Positions 52,401-62,584 of a DNA stretch of 64,000 nt are shown here, one piece after another. The notes beneath the pieces were generated by a model. It did no database searches. It worked only from the letters and a program-made list of their open reading frames with translations, and was not told the origin of the DNA. The stretch is from Todiramphus chloris collaris (taxonomy: Eukaryota > Chordata > Aves > Coraciiformes > Alcedinidae), in NCBI GenBank assembly GCA_025345505.1, contig JANVCC010000018.1, positions 34,966,959-35,030,958 of the forward strand. Reading direction: 5' to 3'. Within the stretch, counting starts at the first letter, position 1; the number at the start of each line of letters is the position of its first letter. Made by a program: the position numbers and the translations under genes.

Positions 52401-53421
52401 CTGACAAGACTGTACTTGACAGAAACTTAAAATGTGTTGGACACATTTATGGGCCAAATCTATACTTGGTAAAAATCAGAACAGAGCCACTATAAGACAT
52501 GAGTCAAGATGATATTAATGAGGTAATTGTCTCATCCAAAAATTTACAGTTCCTTATTTGTTTGAAGTTAAATACTTTTATCTTTCTTTTTATTTATTTC
52601 TTTAATTTTCTTCTTCTTTTTTTTTTTTTTTTCCTTTCCCCTCAGTGAGTAGAAAGAAAAACCTCTCCTGAGGAAAATTACTGCACAAAAAAAAAAATAT
52701 ATATTATTTCTCTGGAAAAGTTAAGCATATTTTTCAACTCTTTAGTTTTCTTAGATAGACATAGTAGAAAATGGACTTGGTAAACACCTTTTTTGCTTAT
52801 AAGCCATGGCCTTGTATCATCTTGTCATGGCTAGGGCATACAGCTTTATAAAAAATAGCTTTACTTTGCTGCATTGATGAGAATAGATAAAAGCTTTGTT
52901 AAGTTTATGTACGTTCAAGGAAATTGTTTCATTTTTTACCTTTCTTCTTGAGACATGATCATATTACAAAGATGTCCTGAACCACTTCAAAGTGTTGCCA
53001 ACATTTTCTCCCTTTTATAGATTACCAAGTATTTGTGAAGAATTTAAGGAAAGACAATAAACAATGTTATTTCTACACAGTACTAGGTCACTCATTCCAT
53101 GTTACACCAGACTTTGGGAAACTCTTTTGATTGAGTGCCATTAACATAATTTGGGCCAGAAAATTTCATCTCTGCCAGTGGAACAAATATGGTATTTTAT
53201 TAGAAATTCTGAAATCTGTTTAATGTATTCCTAATTGATATTTCCACTTCTTTCCATGAACACTGTGTCTGCCTTGTTAGAGGTTGCATGTGGAATAGTT
53301 CACATTCAGAAGGGCTAATGAACTGGGCCATTTTAGGTTACCTTAAAGTAATATTTGTCAAGTTTTCTTGGCAATATCACTAAAGCATTAAAAATCTGCT
53401 AATGCAAAAAGGAAAAGTTGA

Positions 53422-53459
53422 CTTTCTTTTCTTTCTTTCTTTCTCTCTTTCTTTCTTTC

Positions 53460-53530
<71 letters not shown>

Positions 53531-53585
53531 CTTTCTTTTCTTTTTTCTTTCTCTCTTTCTTTCTCTCTTTCTTTCTCTCTTTCTC

Positions 53586-53632
<47 letters not shown>

Positions 53633-53802
53633 CACTTTCTTTCTCGCTTTCTCTCCTTCTCTCTCTCTTTCTCCTCTTCTCTTCTCTTCTCTTCTCTTCT
53701 CTTCTCTTCTCTTCTCTTCTCTTCTCTTCTCTTCTCTTCTCTTCTCTTCTCTCCTCTCTCTTTTCTTCCGTCCTTCGTTCTTGCTTTCCTCCCTTTCCTT
53801 GC
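53422..53802. repeat. Compound CTTT and CTTCT microsatellite
   Basis: About 380 bp are almost pure pyrimidine on the plus strand. The first part (to about 53656) is CTTT with interspersed CTCTTT units; then comes a short CT-rich joint; then about fifteen TTCTC pentamers at 53676-53752; then a degenerate pyrimidine end. Long mirror-like purine-pyrimidine tracts can form triplex (H-) DNA. The open frames here on both strands, of Ser/Phe/Leu or Lys/Arg/Glu runs, are artefacts. Confidence 0.97.
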
Positions 53803-55814
53803 TGGTTTTTTCACTGATAATTTATGATATATTTTCAGTGACTCACAAGTCAGCATATAGCCTGGAGCAATCCTGATTGGAAAGTCTAAAAAGAGTTTAA
53901 ATGTAAGGAATATTCTGTATTTCATTAGACTTTGTTTGTTGCTGTTGTTGCAAGGCTCGAAAACCTGCAAAAATACTCAACCACAGTAATAACTGGCCAT
54001 AATAGTTAGTTTATACTTGAAAATACAGCAGGATTTTGAATTAACATGGAGTGCATTGTCCAAGTGAGATGTTGTGTTCCTAAATACCTATAGAGTCATC
54101 AGCTCCTGTCCAAATGTATTCTATTTTTAGGAAGTGTTTCTGCTCAACAGTTTAACTCAACAGCTACACTGGTGATTTTATACAGAAATACTAAAATCAG
54201 GAGATCATATCCATCCAAGACAGGTCTCCACAACTCACATTGTGAAATTGTCCTGAAAGTACTTTTCTATAATTTATATTAAAATCGGTATCTGAGAGAA
54301 ACGTAAGTGAAGCACAAATACTTGTGTTGGTTCAATTAGCCTCTATAGTGCTTTAAAGTAAACCTGAAATTACATCAGAGTAAGATAAACAACTTACTTT
54401 TATCATCCAGATAAAAACATGCTGTGGTATTTGTCACCTGAATAAATCCATAAAGCACCTGTTTGTAAAGCCAGAGTGCTCTCTGCATTGTAGTATAGTA
54501 AACAATATTCTAAAAATCAAAGTCAGCTGAGATTAAGGTCAATATTTCCTGTTAGTACAAGCCTAGCTGTTCCTTTGATGGAATTAGAAATTGGCTATTT
54601 CTCAAAACATGAATTTTAATTTCTGTAAGCCAACAGAAATAAAACAAAAAAAAAAAAAGGCAAATCCAGCTCTTCCTTTGGCTCTACTTCTTGAACATCA
54701 TCCTGAAACATCCCTTATTTGTATGCATTTCACTTAAGTTCGTTTGTGTGCAAGAAACCTATACACTCATCAGAAGTTTGAGAGGAAACACAAATTCTGC
54801 TATGAAGTGCTTTTCCTAGTACTTGAAAAAAACCCCAGACATTATCTATGGGTGATTTACAATGGCAAATAAAAATATTACTTTGTAACTGATCCTAGAA
54901 TACGATATAAACTATCGCAGCCAAGACGGCCCATGTCTTTTCAAAAACTGCAGGTGGGATGCTAATTCTGGCAGTCACTTGCTGGTCCTGTGAGAGTGAG
55001 TCATGTATCACCTGCAGATACAGTGGAAGCATGTGGGACTAAGTGCCATTCAGCTCCAGCTTCAGCTCCCTGTGCTTGGTGGACCCAAAGAGCAAGGTGG
55101 CAGCCCTGCTTCCCTCATTTATCGTTAAAAGGTGCCTTACCTTACGTCTTTACACTGCTAAGATCAGCTTCGGAGTGAAAAGAAGTTGTGCAAATTGTGG
55201 CAAATAAGCATTTCTGTATAATGAAAATAGTTCCAATATTTTACACAGGAATCACACACCCACTTAAATTTTGTGAATAAAGTTTCGCTATGTGCTGTGG
55301 AATTATGCTTTTAAAGTTATGACTCATTCCAGGATAGTAGCAGATGTTCATGCAGCTCATAAAATAAAAAAAAAAGAAAAAGGTTCCTTACACTTCTCAT
55401 TTTCTCCCTACCTCATTACCAACTGAGATGAAAGACACTTCTCTGTGACACTTCAAGTGAATCACTCCATACAATATGAATAAATACAGGCAAATACAAG
55501 TATCACATGAAAATCAAGATTGCAGGTAGAGTCAAGAGTTTAGAGACTTTCTTCTGGTAATCAAAGATTTATATTTTGTATAAATGATTCTGGCAGTGCT
55601 GGGTCAGATACAACTGGTACAATTTTCTGGACTTAATGAAAACAAGAATAGAAATTCTGTTGAAATGCTATGTTCTTGCCTGTAAACACAGCATCTGTAA
55701 GATACTGCTAGTCTTGTCCTGATGGCTAGACTTGTTGAAGAATATGGAGTACTTCAGAGTTTAGGAAAGTGCTACGAAATAGTCAAGAGTCTGAGAGAAA
55801 AAGCCTTCTGATGT
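53803..55814. other. AT-rich unique DNA, no gene recognised
   Basis: No gene or known repeat is seen. A quiet stretch near 54300-54560 with few homopolymers has some TAAT, GATAA and AACAA words, but not enough to call an element. Confidence 0.55.
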
Positions 55815-56100
55815 GAAGCTTAAGAGGTTTAAGGTGGCTCCTTTTGGTTTAATCAAAGAGAATATTTGGGCAAGCCAAGTCACTGTACTTAGTCACTGTC
55901 AGGTAGCAAACAAGTCTTAGATATTTCAGTCTAGTTTGCAAAACCTTCCAGGACTTTGTGTCTCAAAATTGACTCTTGACAAGTTTACCCTAAGAATAAA
56001 GAACAAACTCCTACTAAAAAGGGTAGGAAAACCTTGGAACAACTTCCTGGGGTGATGGTGGAAGGACACTATTTGGATTCTTTAAATTTGATGCCTGTAA
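55815..56100 (+). mobile_element. Ancient CR1-L3-like LINE remnant
   Basis: The sequence follows the order of the 3' coding end of the old amniote CR1/L3 LINEs rather than of bird CR1. It has GCTTAAGAGGTTTAAG, then AATCAAAGAGAA, then near 55994 AGAATAAAGAACAAACT and near 56034 TTGGAACAACTTCCTGGG, followed by GGATTCTTTAAATTTGATGC. Divergence is high and no reading frame is left. There is no tail. The assignment is by eye from memory of the family, so the family name is tentative. Confidence 0.5.
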
Positions 56101-56225
56101 ACATTTGGTTTACTATTTGAATGGCTGTGGTTGGTTTGGATTTTTTTTTTAAGAGATAACCTGTAGCCATTTTCCTTTCCTTTTCCCTGACTCAACTTCA
56201 CTTGCCATTTCTGATTCCTATAATC

Positions 56226-56834
56226 TCCCTGTACTGAGTGGTACAAGGAGATGGGGAAAGAAGTATGTCTTTAGTCCATAAAAACTCCGCTACACTGCTC
56301 CTATCCCCTCACACTTTCCCCTTGCTCCAGTGTGGGTCAGAAGTCCTGTCAGAAAACTTGCCCCGGTGCGGGCTCCTCTCCACAGGCTGCAGTTCCCACC
56401 AGGAGCCTGATGCTGTGTAGGTTATGTGCAGGCTGTTCAGGGCACATCCACCTGCTCTGGCATAGAGTCGTCTATGGGTTGAAGGTGGGTATCTGTTCCA
56501 CTGTGGATGTCCATGGGCTTCAGAGGGACACTCTGTATCACTGTGGTCTTCTCCACGGGTTGCAGGGAAATCTGTATCTGGCACCTGGAGCACCTCTTCC
56601 CCCTTACTTCTCAGTTGTTCTTAGTGAATGCAGGACATTTTCTCTCACAGTTTTCCTCACCCTCTTCTTCCAAGTAAAATTTTGCCCTTTCCTAAAAATG
56701 CTTTCCCAGAGACATCACCACCTTGGCTGCTGGGTTCAGCTGTGCCCTGTGGTGGGTCTATTGAAGCTGACTGAAACCAACTGTGTCTGGTACAGGGCAG
56801 CCCTGGCCTCTTCTGGATCACTTAACTCAATACA
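56226..56834 (+). mobile_element. Avian ERV-type repeat fragment
   Basis: About 600 bp resemble a repeat common in bird genomes that I associate with endogenous retroviruses. Landmarks are CTCCAGTGTGGGTCA near 56326, a series of (C)CA(T/C)GGG(C/T)T-containing units, CACCTGGAGCACCTCTTCCC near 56581 and a CTCAATACA end. Units start near 56471, 56510 and 56552, about 40 bp apart. The 169-codon plus-strand frame across it (56332-56841) is the translation often seen when this repeat is misread as a gene. No viral gene is identified. I cannot say with certainty whether it is LTR or internal, and the left edge is approximate. Confidence 0.5.
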
Positions 56835-58540
56835 AGTATAACTAACTGCAATGCAATCACCTGGGACACACAGGAGGTCAGTGTAGGTCTTCTGTTGGTC
56901 TCTTCTTACCTTAAACTCCATTAAAAAGCATTTTGAAATGGTTTCATGGTCAACCAGGCACAAGTGCTGACAGAATAGTATCAGGCAGCATGATGTTTTC
57001 ACATCATATCATTAAAAATATGCAACAGCATGCAATTAATTTTATACAAGCCAATAAGTGCCAGCAACTAGGTACCTACTGTATTTGTTACCAGTTTACG
57101 TTGCATTTAGTATAGCATCTTGGAGTCAAAAGGCTCTTAGACACAATGCCAACGTGTGTCTGAGATCAGGCCACTAAAGGTGAAATAATCATGGTGGCTC
57201 ATGTCTGCAAATTTGATAGATGTATTGTTTTCAAGTCTGGTCTTGCTCCACAATGAAGGGCCACACAGACCCCTAAATGCAGGTCCCTACAGCCCCCTCA
57301 ACAGTCACATAATCTAATGTGCAATGCAGTAAAGACAATTTTTTATATCCAGTATATAATGATGTTTACATTATATCATATAGCACTGAAACTCCCAAAG
57401 GAATCTCCAAAAACACTCTAAAAAAACACTAGTCATCCTAAAGAAGCCCAAAGGAAAAGAATGTTTAGAATGTTTTCCAACCACATTAAGACAAAATTGA
57501 GGAATACTCTGGAAAAATCTGCAACCAAAGAAATGTATAAATGTTTATGTCAAAGCCTCCTGTAATACAAATAAAGCAATATTGATTTACAGCTGCAGAT
57601 AAGCTCATTCTTCAACTTTAAATCGCTACACTAGTAATTTACTTGAGCTGAAACAATCCTCAACTCTGCCCGTGTTAAGCTATATTATGCTCAACTGCAG
57701 AGAGCACATAAAGAAGGGAGCTGAAATCAAACCATTAAAACCGACACACACCTCCAAAGAACTCCAACTTACTGTCCCAGAGAACATATCCTTCAGCTTT
57801 CAAAGAATGAAATACATCATGAGATTGCAGAAGTCATAGTTAAATATTGCAGTGGAGGCCAGATGTATATAGAAAGTGGTGAAAACAAACCAAACAATCA
57901 AGAAAAAAACAAAACAAATCAAAACAACATAAAAAACCCCAAACAAACAAAAAAACAACAAAAAAGCAAACAAACAAAGAAATTAAACCCCAAGGTTTAG
58001 AAATTCACTGGTAATTGATGTTGACTTTCTGGTGAAAGTCTGAGGAATTCCCTATTCTGTGGACTGCCCAAGACTGGGGAGAGAAAGTATAGGAAGATGT
58101 TAGGGGATAGACTTTCTGGTTTCTCTTTTTTAGCATCAGCTATCAGCATTGGATTCTTCTGAATGGTCCTCTGAACTGGTAGAGCCATCCTCACATCCTG
58201 ATGAGAGTATAGCTCTGAAGCAGTTACTTCAGACACTATAGACTGGAAGTAAGCTTCATAAAGAAGCTGTGAGAGGGACAGGCGATGGCAACTGATCACT
58301 GAAAGCATGTTTCAGTCTGCTCAGGCAGTGTTCAAGGAGATTTCAAGTATCAAGAATGTTAAATGATTCAAGTGGAAAAGAAAGAATTTATAAAAGTTTT
58401 ACTGTTTTACTGTTATTTATCTTACTAAAACTTTGAGACCGACACTGACCACAGTATGTTTTCTATTATTTGTGCACCTCAGGGACCTCAGTCTGTGTGT
58501 CTCTAATGTTAATGTCTGGTCTGAAATAACTACTCCAGAC
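56835..58540. other. AT-rich unique DNA, no gene recognised
   Basis: No gene is recognised. An A-rich patch built of AAAC-like units lies at 57885-57990. The stretch at about 57530-57690 is low in simple repeats and contains CAGCTG, AGATAAG and AATTTAC words, a weak hint of a regulatory element. A 103-codon minus-strand frame at 57997-58308 has no recognisable domain. Confidence 0.5.
57885..57990. repeat. A-rich AAAC-type low-complexity patch
   Basis: The stretch is made of irregular CAAA and AAAC units with short A runs and almost no G or T. It looks like a decayed tetranucleotide repeat, or the remains of an A-rich tail. Confidence 0.9.
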
Positions 58541-58672
58541 AGAATCATAGAAACACAGAATTACAGAATGGTAGGGGTTGGAAGGGAACTCTGGAGATCA
58601 TCAAGTCCAAACCGCCTGCCAGAGCAGGATCACCTAGGGTGGGCCACACTGGCGGTTTTAGAAATTTCTGGA

Positions 58673-58762
58673 GAAGGAGAGTCCACAATCTGTCTGGGCA
58701 GACTGTTCAAGTGCTCAGAAGGAGACTCAACAACTTCTCTGGACACTCTGTTCCAGGGATCC
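58673..58762. repeat. 45-bp tandem duplication inside CR1 A
   Basis: The two 45-bp units both begin GAAGGAGA (58673 and 58718) and share the CTCTGG/CTGGGCAGACTGTTC-like segment; other CR1 copies have this segment once. The units have diverged from each other, so the duplication is old or was present in the source copy. Confidence 0.75.
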
Positions 58763-58862
58763 ATCACCCTCACAGTAATGAAGTTTTTCCACAAGTAGAA
58801 GTGAAACTTCCTGTGTTCCAGCTTGTGTTTGTTGCTCCTCATCACAGGGAACCACTGGAAAG

Positions 58863-59679
58863 AATCACAGAATGTTAGAGGTTGGAAGGGACCTTGAAAG
58901 ATCATCTAGTTCAACACCCCTACCAGAGCAGGATCACCTAGATTAGGTCACGCTGGAATGCATTCAGGTGAGTTTTGAATGTCTCCAGAGAAGGCCACAC
59001 TACAACCTCCTTGGGCAGCCTGTTCCAGTGTTCTGTCACCCTCAGTGTGAAAAAGTTTCTCCTTAGGTTGAGGTGGAACCTCCTATGTTCCAGCTTGCAC
59101 CCATTGCCACTTGTCATATCATTGGACATCACTGAGAAAAGCCTGGCTCCATCCTCCTGACAGTCGCCCCTTAAATATTTATAAACATTAATGAGGTCAC
59201 TCCTCAGTCTCCTCCAAGCTAAAGAGATCCAGCTCCCTCAGCCTTTCCTCATAAGGGAGATTCTCCACTCCCTTCAACATCGTTGTGGCTCTGCATTGGA
59301 CTCTTTCAAGCAGTTCCCTGTCCTTCTTGACCTGAGGGGCCCAGAACTGGACACAATATTCCAGATGCAGCCTCACCAAGGCAGAATAGATAGGGGAGGA
59401 GAACCTCTCTCGACCTACTATCCACATTCCTTCTAATATACCCCAGGATGCCATTGGACTTCCTGGGCACAAAGGCACATTGCTGACTCATAGTCATCCT
59501 GCTGTCCAGCAGGACCCCCAGGTCCCTTTTCCCTACGCTGCTCTTCAACAAGTCAGTCCCCAACCTACACTGGTACATGGGGTTGTTCTTTCCCAGATTT
59601 GCCCTTGTTATATTTTATTAAATTAAATCCCTGCCCAACTCTCAAGCCTCTCTAGGTCATTCTCCAGACTGTCTAGGTC
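58863..59679 (-). mobile_element. CR1 LINE B, nested in CR1 A
   Basis: The minus-strand element has an AATCACAGAATG tail at the left, the CR1 3' motif (GAGGTTGGAAGGGACCTTGA on the plus strand), and continues through the ORF2 C-terminal region to about 59679. Read on the minus strand, frames at 59197-59478 and 59306-59578 encode conserved C-terminal segments ([36 protein letters not shown]) with frameshifts between them. About 817 bp. Insertion at a GAAAAG-like site in element A makes it younger than A. Confidence 0.92.
59197..59578 (-). pseudogene. CR1 B ORF2 C-terminal remnant
   Basis: Two overlapping minus-strand frames cover the C-terminal part of ORF2, in the order DLGVLLDSRM, then [15 protein letters not shown] and [16 protein letters not shown]. 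The change of frame lies near 59380-59450. No palm motif is present, so this is only the region downstream of the polymerase core. Confidence 0.85.
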
Positions 59680-60139
59680 AAAAGAGACTGTCCCCTTCTA
59701 CTGGACACCTACCCTTCAGATATTTTTAAACATTAATAAGATCTCTTCTCAGTCTTCTCTTCTACAGACTAAACAGCCCCAGGTCTCTCAGTCTTTCCTC
59801 ATAAAAGAGAGATGTTCCAGTCCCTTCATCATCTTTGTAGCTTTCCATTGGACTCTCTCTATTATTTCCCTGTCCCTCTTGAGATGGGGAGACCAGAACA
59901 GAACACAATATTCCAGATGTGGTCTCACTACTTCAGAGTAGAGGGGAAGGAGAGCCTCCTTTGACCTTCTAGATACACTTTCTTTATGGACACCAGGATA
60001 CCATTGACCTTCTTGGCTCTAGGGCACATTGCTGTCCGATGGATAACTTACTGTCCACCAGGACTCCAAGGTCCTTCTCCATGGAGCTGATATCCAGCAG
60101 GTCAACCCGTAACCTCTACTGGGCCATGTTGTTATTCCT

Positions 60140-60314
60140 TCACAGGTGCAGAACTCTACATTTATTGTTGTTGAACTTCATTAGGTTTTCCTTAGCCCAG
60201 TTCTCCAGCCTGTTCAGATCTCGCTGAATGGCAGCACAGCCTTCTGGTGTAACAGCCACTCCTCCCAGGTTCGTATCATCAGCAAACTTGCAGTCATGCA
60301 GTTTGCTGCAAAAA
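60140..60314 (-). pseudogene. CR1 A ORF2 remnant with FADD motif
   Basis: On the minus strand the translation reads LHDCKFADDTNLGGVAV and then LNRLENWAKENLMKFN, which is palm motif C and the following CR1 segment. Both Asp of FADD are kept. The rest of the palm, upstream on the minus strand, is missing because the element ends near 60314. Confidence 0.88.
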
Positions 60315-61813
60315 ATATATTCTTTTAAGATTTTCCTCCTCAAAGGTAGACACCCTGAGAAGGCAACCTAGCCTACGGATTCTTGCTTCTCTCCCTTGAC
60401 TGTCAAGAGAGTCTAAAGATACAGCTTTGTTACAAACTCTTGCATCCTACAGATATCTAATGGGAAGTCAGCATCTGCATCCTAGACAACATACTGGAGA
60501 GTCTGGAGCTGAAAGTAAAGAAGGTTGAACATCTTCTAAAAGCTATTTGGAACAGACAACAGGATTTTGTTTAAGCTGAAACTTTCTGAGGGCATTTGTA
60601 AAAATATGTTACAAAAGTCAAGAAGTGATCATTTGTGTTAGAATTAAATATTTTAATTTCACTTTGAGTTTAGGGTTTTGTTTTTTCATGTTTATATATA
60701 TATAACATGAGAGATCACAATCAGAATAAAATTATTTGATTTTCTCAAAAGAAGAAAAAATAATTACTTCATTTGAGGTTTTTTATTTTCAACCTGTGAG
60801 AAATCCAGTGTGCTTTATTTTATTCCATTTTAGAGTGGGATTTCAAGTGAAATAATGAACAGTGCTAATAAAACCCAAATCCTTCAGGACTAAACTTTAG
60901 ATTTTCACCCAGTCTCTTCTTCCTTCACATACTTCCCACATCTTCTAATTTAAAAGTGGTACGGAAAAAATACTCCCAAAGGAATTTTATATCTGATGAG
61001 GAAGTTACCAAAAGCTTAGTTATCTGACACAGTAGGACTGGTTTCTTTTTGAGGAGAATAGATAATCTTTAGATATGGTGGTTTGAGAGTGAAAACGTCC
61101 AGAAAAAAAAGAGCAGTGTGAATCATCTGTTGCCCTTATTTTGGTTGCTATGTTGAAAATGATGAAAATAAGATAGAAAAGGAAAACTGAATAAGAAGTT
61201 CAAGTATCGGAAGGGCACAAGTTTCAAGTTTATCAAAGCATGGCAGTGACTCAATTGATTTAATAGTTAGAGTGGATTAAGAAACTATTGCCTGAGCAGA
61301 ATACACATTGTAAGAAGTAAATTATATTTGCTCTAATTAGGTAAATAGTGTTGGTATTTTTTATGGTGGTATTTGGGTAGGCATTATAAAAGTGAGCTGT
61401 GAAAAATTGATCTTAGAAATTTTCTAATCTATGTGTTAGCACTTTTACATGAAAAAATACTTTTATTCCTTCTTTATCATCTCCAAAGCAGATATCTCCT
61501 ACAATAATAATATATAACAAAGAGTGTAGATAGACTTTCCTTTAAACAAACAGGGTTTTAACTATTTTTTTTCTGCTTATGTGTGCACTAAATTAAATGG
61601 TCTTTTCTTTTAAAAGATTTTGTCTAAAACTTGATTTTTTTCCAAACCCTCGATATGAAAGGCTTACCTTGAAAAGCACTTTATGAAAAATATTTTTATG
61701 CAGATCATTTTGGAAATACTTTCTGGTAATTTAAGGCAATTCACTGTTATTGCTTGTTAAATTACTACAACAGCCACATGGAGGACTTGGGAGACCCATG
61801 CACATTTCTTATA
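60315..61813. other. AT-rich unique DNA, no gene recognised
   Basis: No gene, repeat or long open frame is seen between the two CR1 groups. Confidence 0.65.
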
Positions 61814-62381
61814 TCACTGAATCATAGAATCATAGACTTTGGGTTGGAAGGGACCTTAAAGATGATCTTGTTCCAAGCCCCCTGACAGAGGCAGGGTCAC
61901 CTTCCACTAGGTCATCTTGCTCAAAGCCTATCCCCTTGAACCCTTCCAATGCTGGGGCATCTACAACCTCCCTGGGTAACCCATTCCAGTGTCTCATCAC
62001 CCTCACAGTGAAGAATTTCTTTACATCTAAGCTAAATCAACCATCTTTCAGTTCAAAGCCATTACCCTTAAGCCTATCACTACATGTCTTCCTAAAAGTC
62101 CCTCAAGCTTTCTTGGAGGCCCCCTTTAGGTACTGAAAAGCTGCTATAAGGTCCCTCTGTAGCTTTCTCTTCTCTGTGCTGAGCAACCCCAACTCTCTCA
62201 GCCTGTCTTCATAGGAGAGGTGCTCCATCCCCCTGTTCAACTTTGTGGCCATCTTTTGGACTCACACCAACAGGTCCACATCTTCCTTCTGTTGGGAGCC
62301 TCAGAGCCAGACATAGTACTTCAGGTCTCATCTCCCTTGACCTCCTAGTTAAAATTCTTTTGATGCAGCACAGTATTTAAT
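61814..62381 (-). mobile_element. CR1 LINE, 5'-truncated 3' end
   Basis: The minus-strand element has a tail of AATCATAGAATCATAG, then GGGTTGGAAGGGACCTTAAA on the plus strand, the 3' region and the ORF2 C-terminal part, ending near 62381 after TTTTGATGCAGCACAG. About 568 bp; well preserved near the tail. It faces, 5' end to 5' end, the plus-strand copy at 62585. Confidence 0.94.
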
Positions 62382-62584
62382 ACTGGATGCATTTTTCAAG
62401 GATTCAAAGATCTGGAACTTCAGCAAGATATCCGCTCAGTGAGACTATGCATGAATTTATGTAAAAAGTTTGGATTTAGGGCTCAAATTAATGCTGGATG
62501 AAAACTTAAACTGTATTGTTTTATGTCCAAATTACATCATGCATTTCAACTAAAAAGTGTAAGTGTGAGGAAAACCATGATCGA
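62382..62584. other. Spacer between two inverted CR1 copies
   Basis: About 200 bp of AT-rich DNA with nothing recognised. The left edge of the following CR1 is approximate. Confidence 0.5.

Larger units (their letters stand above)
45116..53421. other. AT-rich unique DNA, no gene recognised
   Basis: About 8.3 kb without a recognisable gene. It holds a 32-bp hairpin (45261-45292), a run of 24 T (47011-47034) and a 20-bp tandem repeat (49361-49420). The longest frames are on the minus strand, at 49196-49663 (155 codons) and 48451-48837 (128 codons). The first is spaced by the tandem repeat and is probably chance; the second is noted separately. Confidence 0.5.
58541..60314 (-). mobile_element. 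CR1 LINE A, split by CR1 LINE B
   Basis: Two minus-strand CR1 pieces, 58541-58862 and 59680-60314, are contiguous parts of one element. The left piece ends at ACCACTGGAAAG and the right piece begins AAAAGAGACTG, which are adjacent in other CR1 copies of this type. Between them lies a complete 3' end of another CR1 (58863-59679). Element A keeps about 957 bp: its tail (AATCATAGAAACACAG), the 3' region, and ORF2 as far as the palm (GCAAACTTGCAG near 60281). It also carries an internal 45-bp tandem duplication at 58673-58762. Confidence 0.9.

Noticed and set aside
53399-53970. Long Ser/Phe/Leu and Lys/Arg/Glu open frames
   Set aside because: They are translations of the CTTT and CTTCT microsatellite on both strands, with no real protein content.
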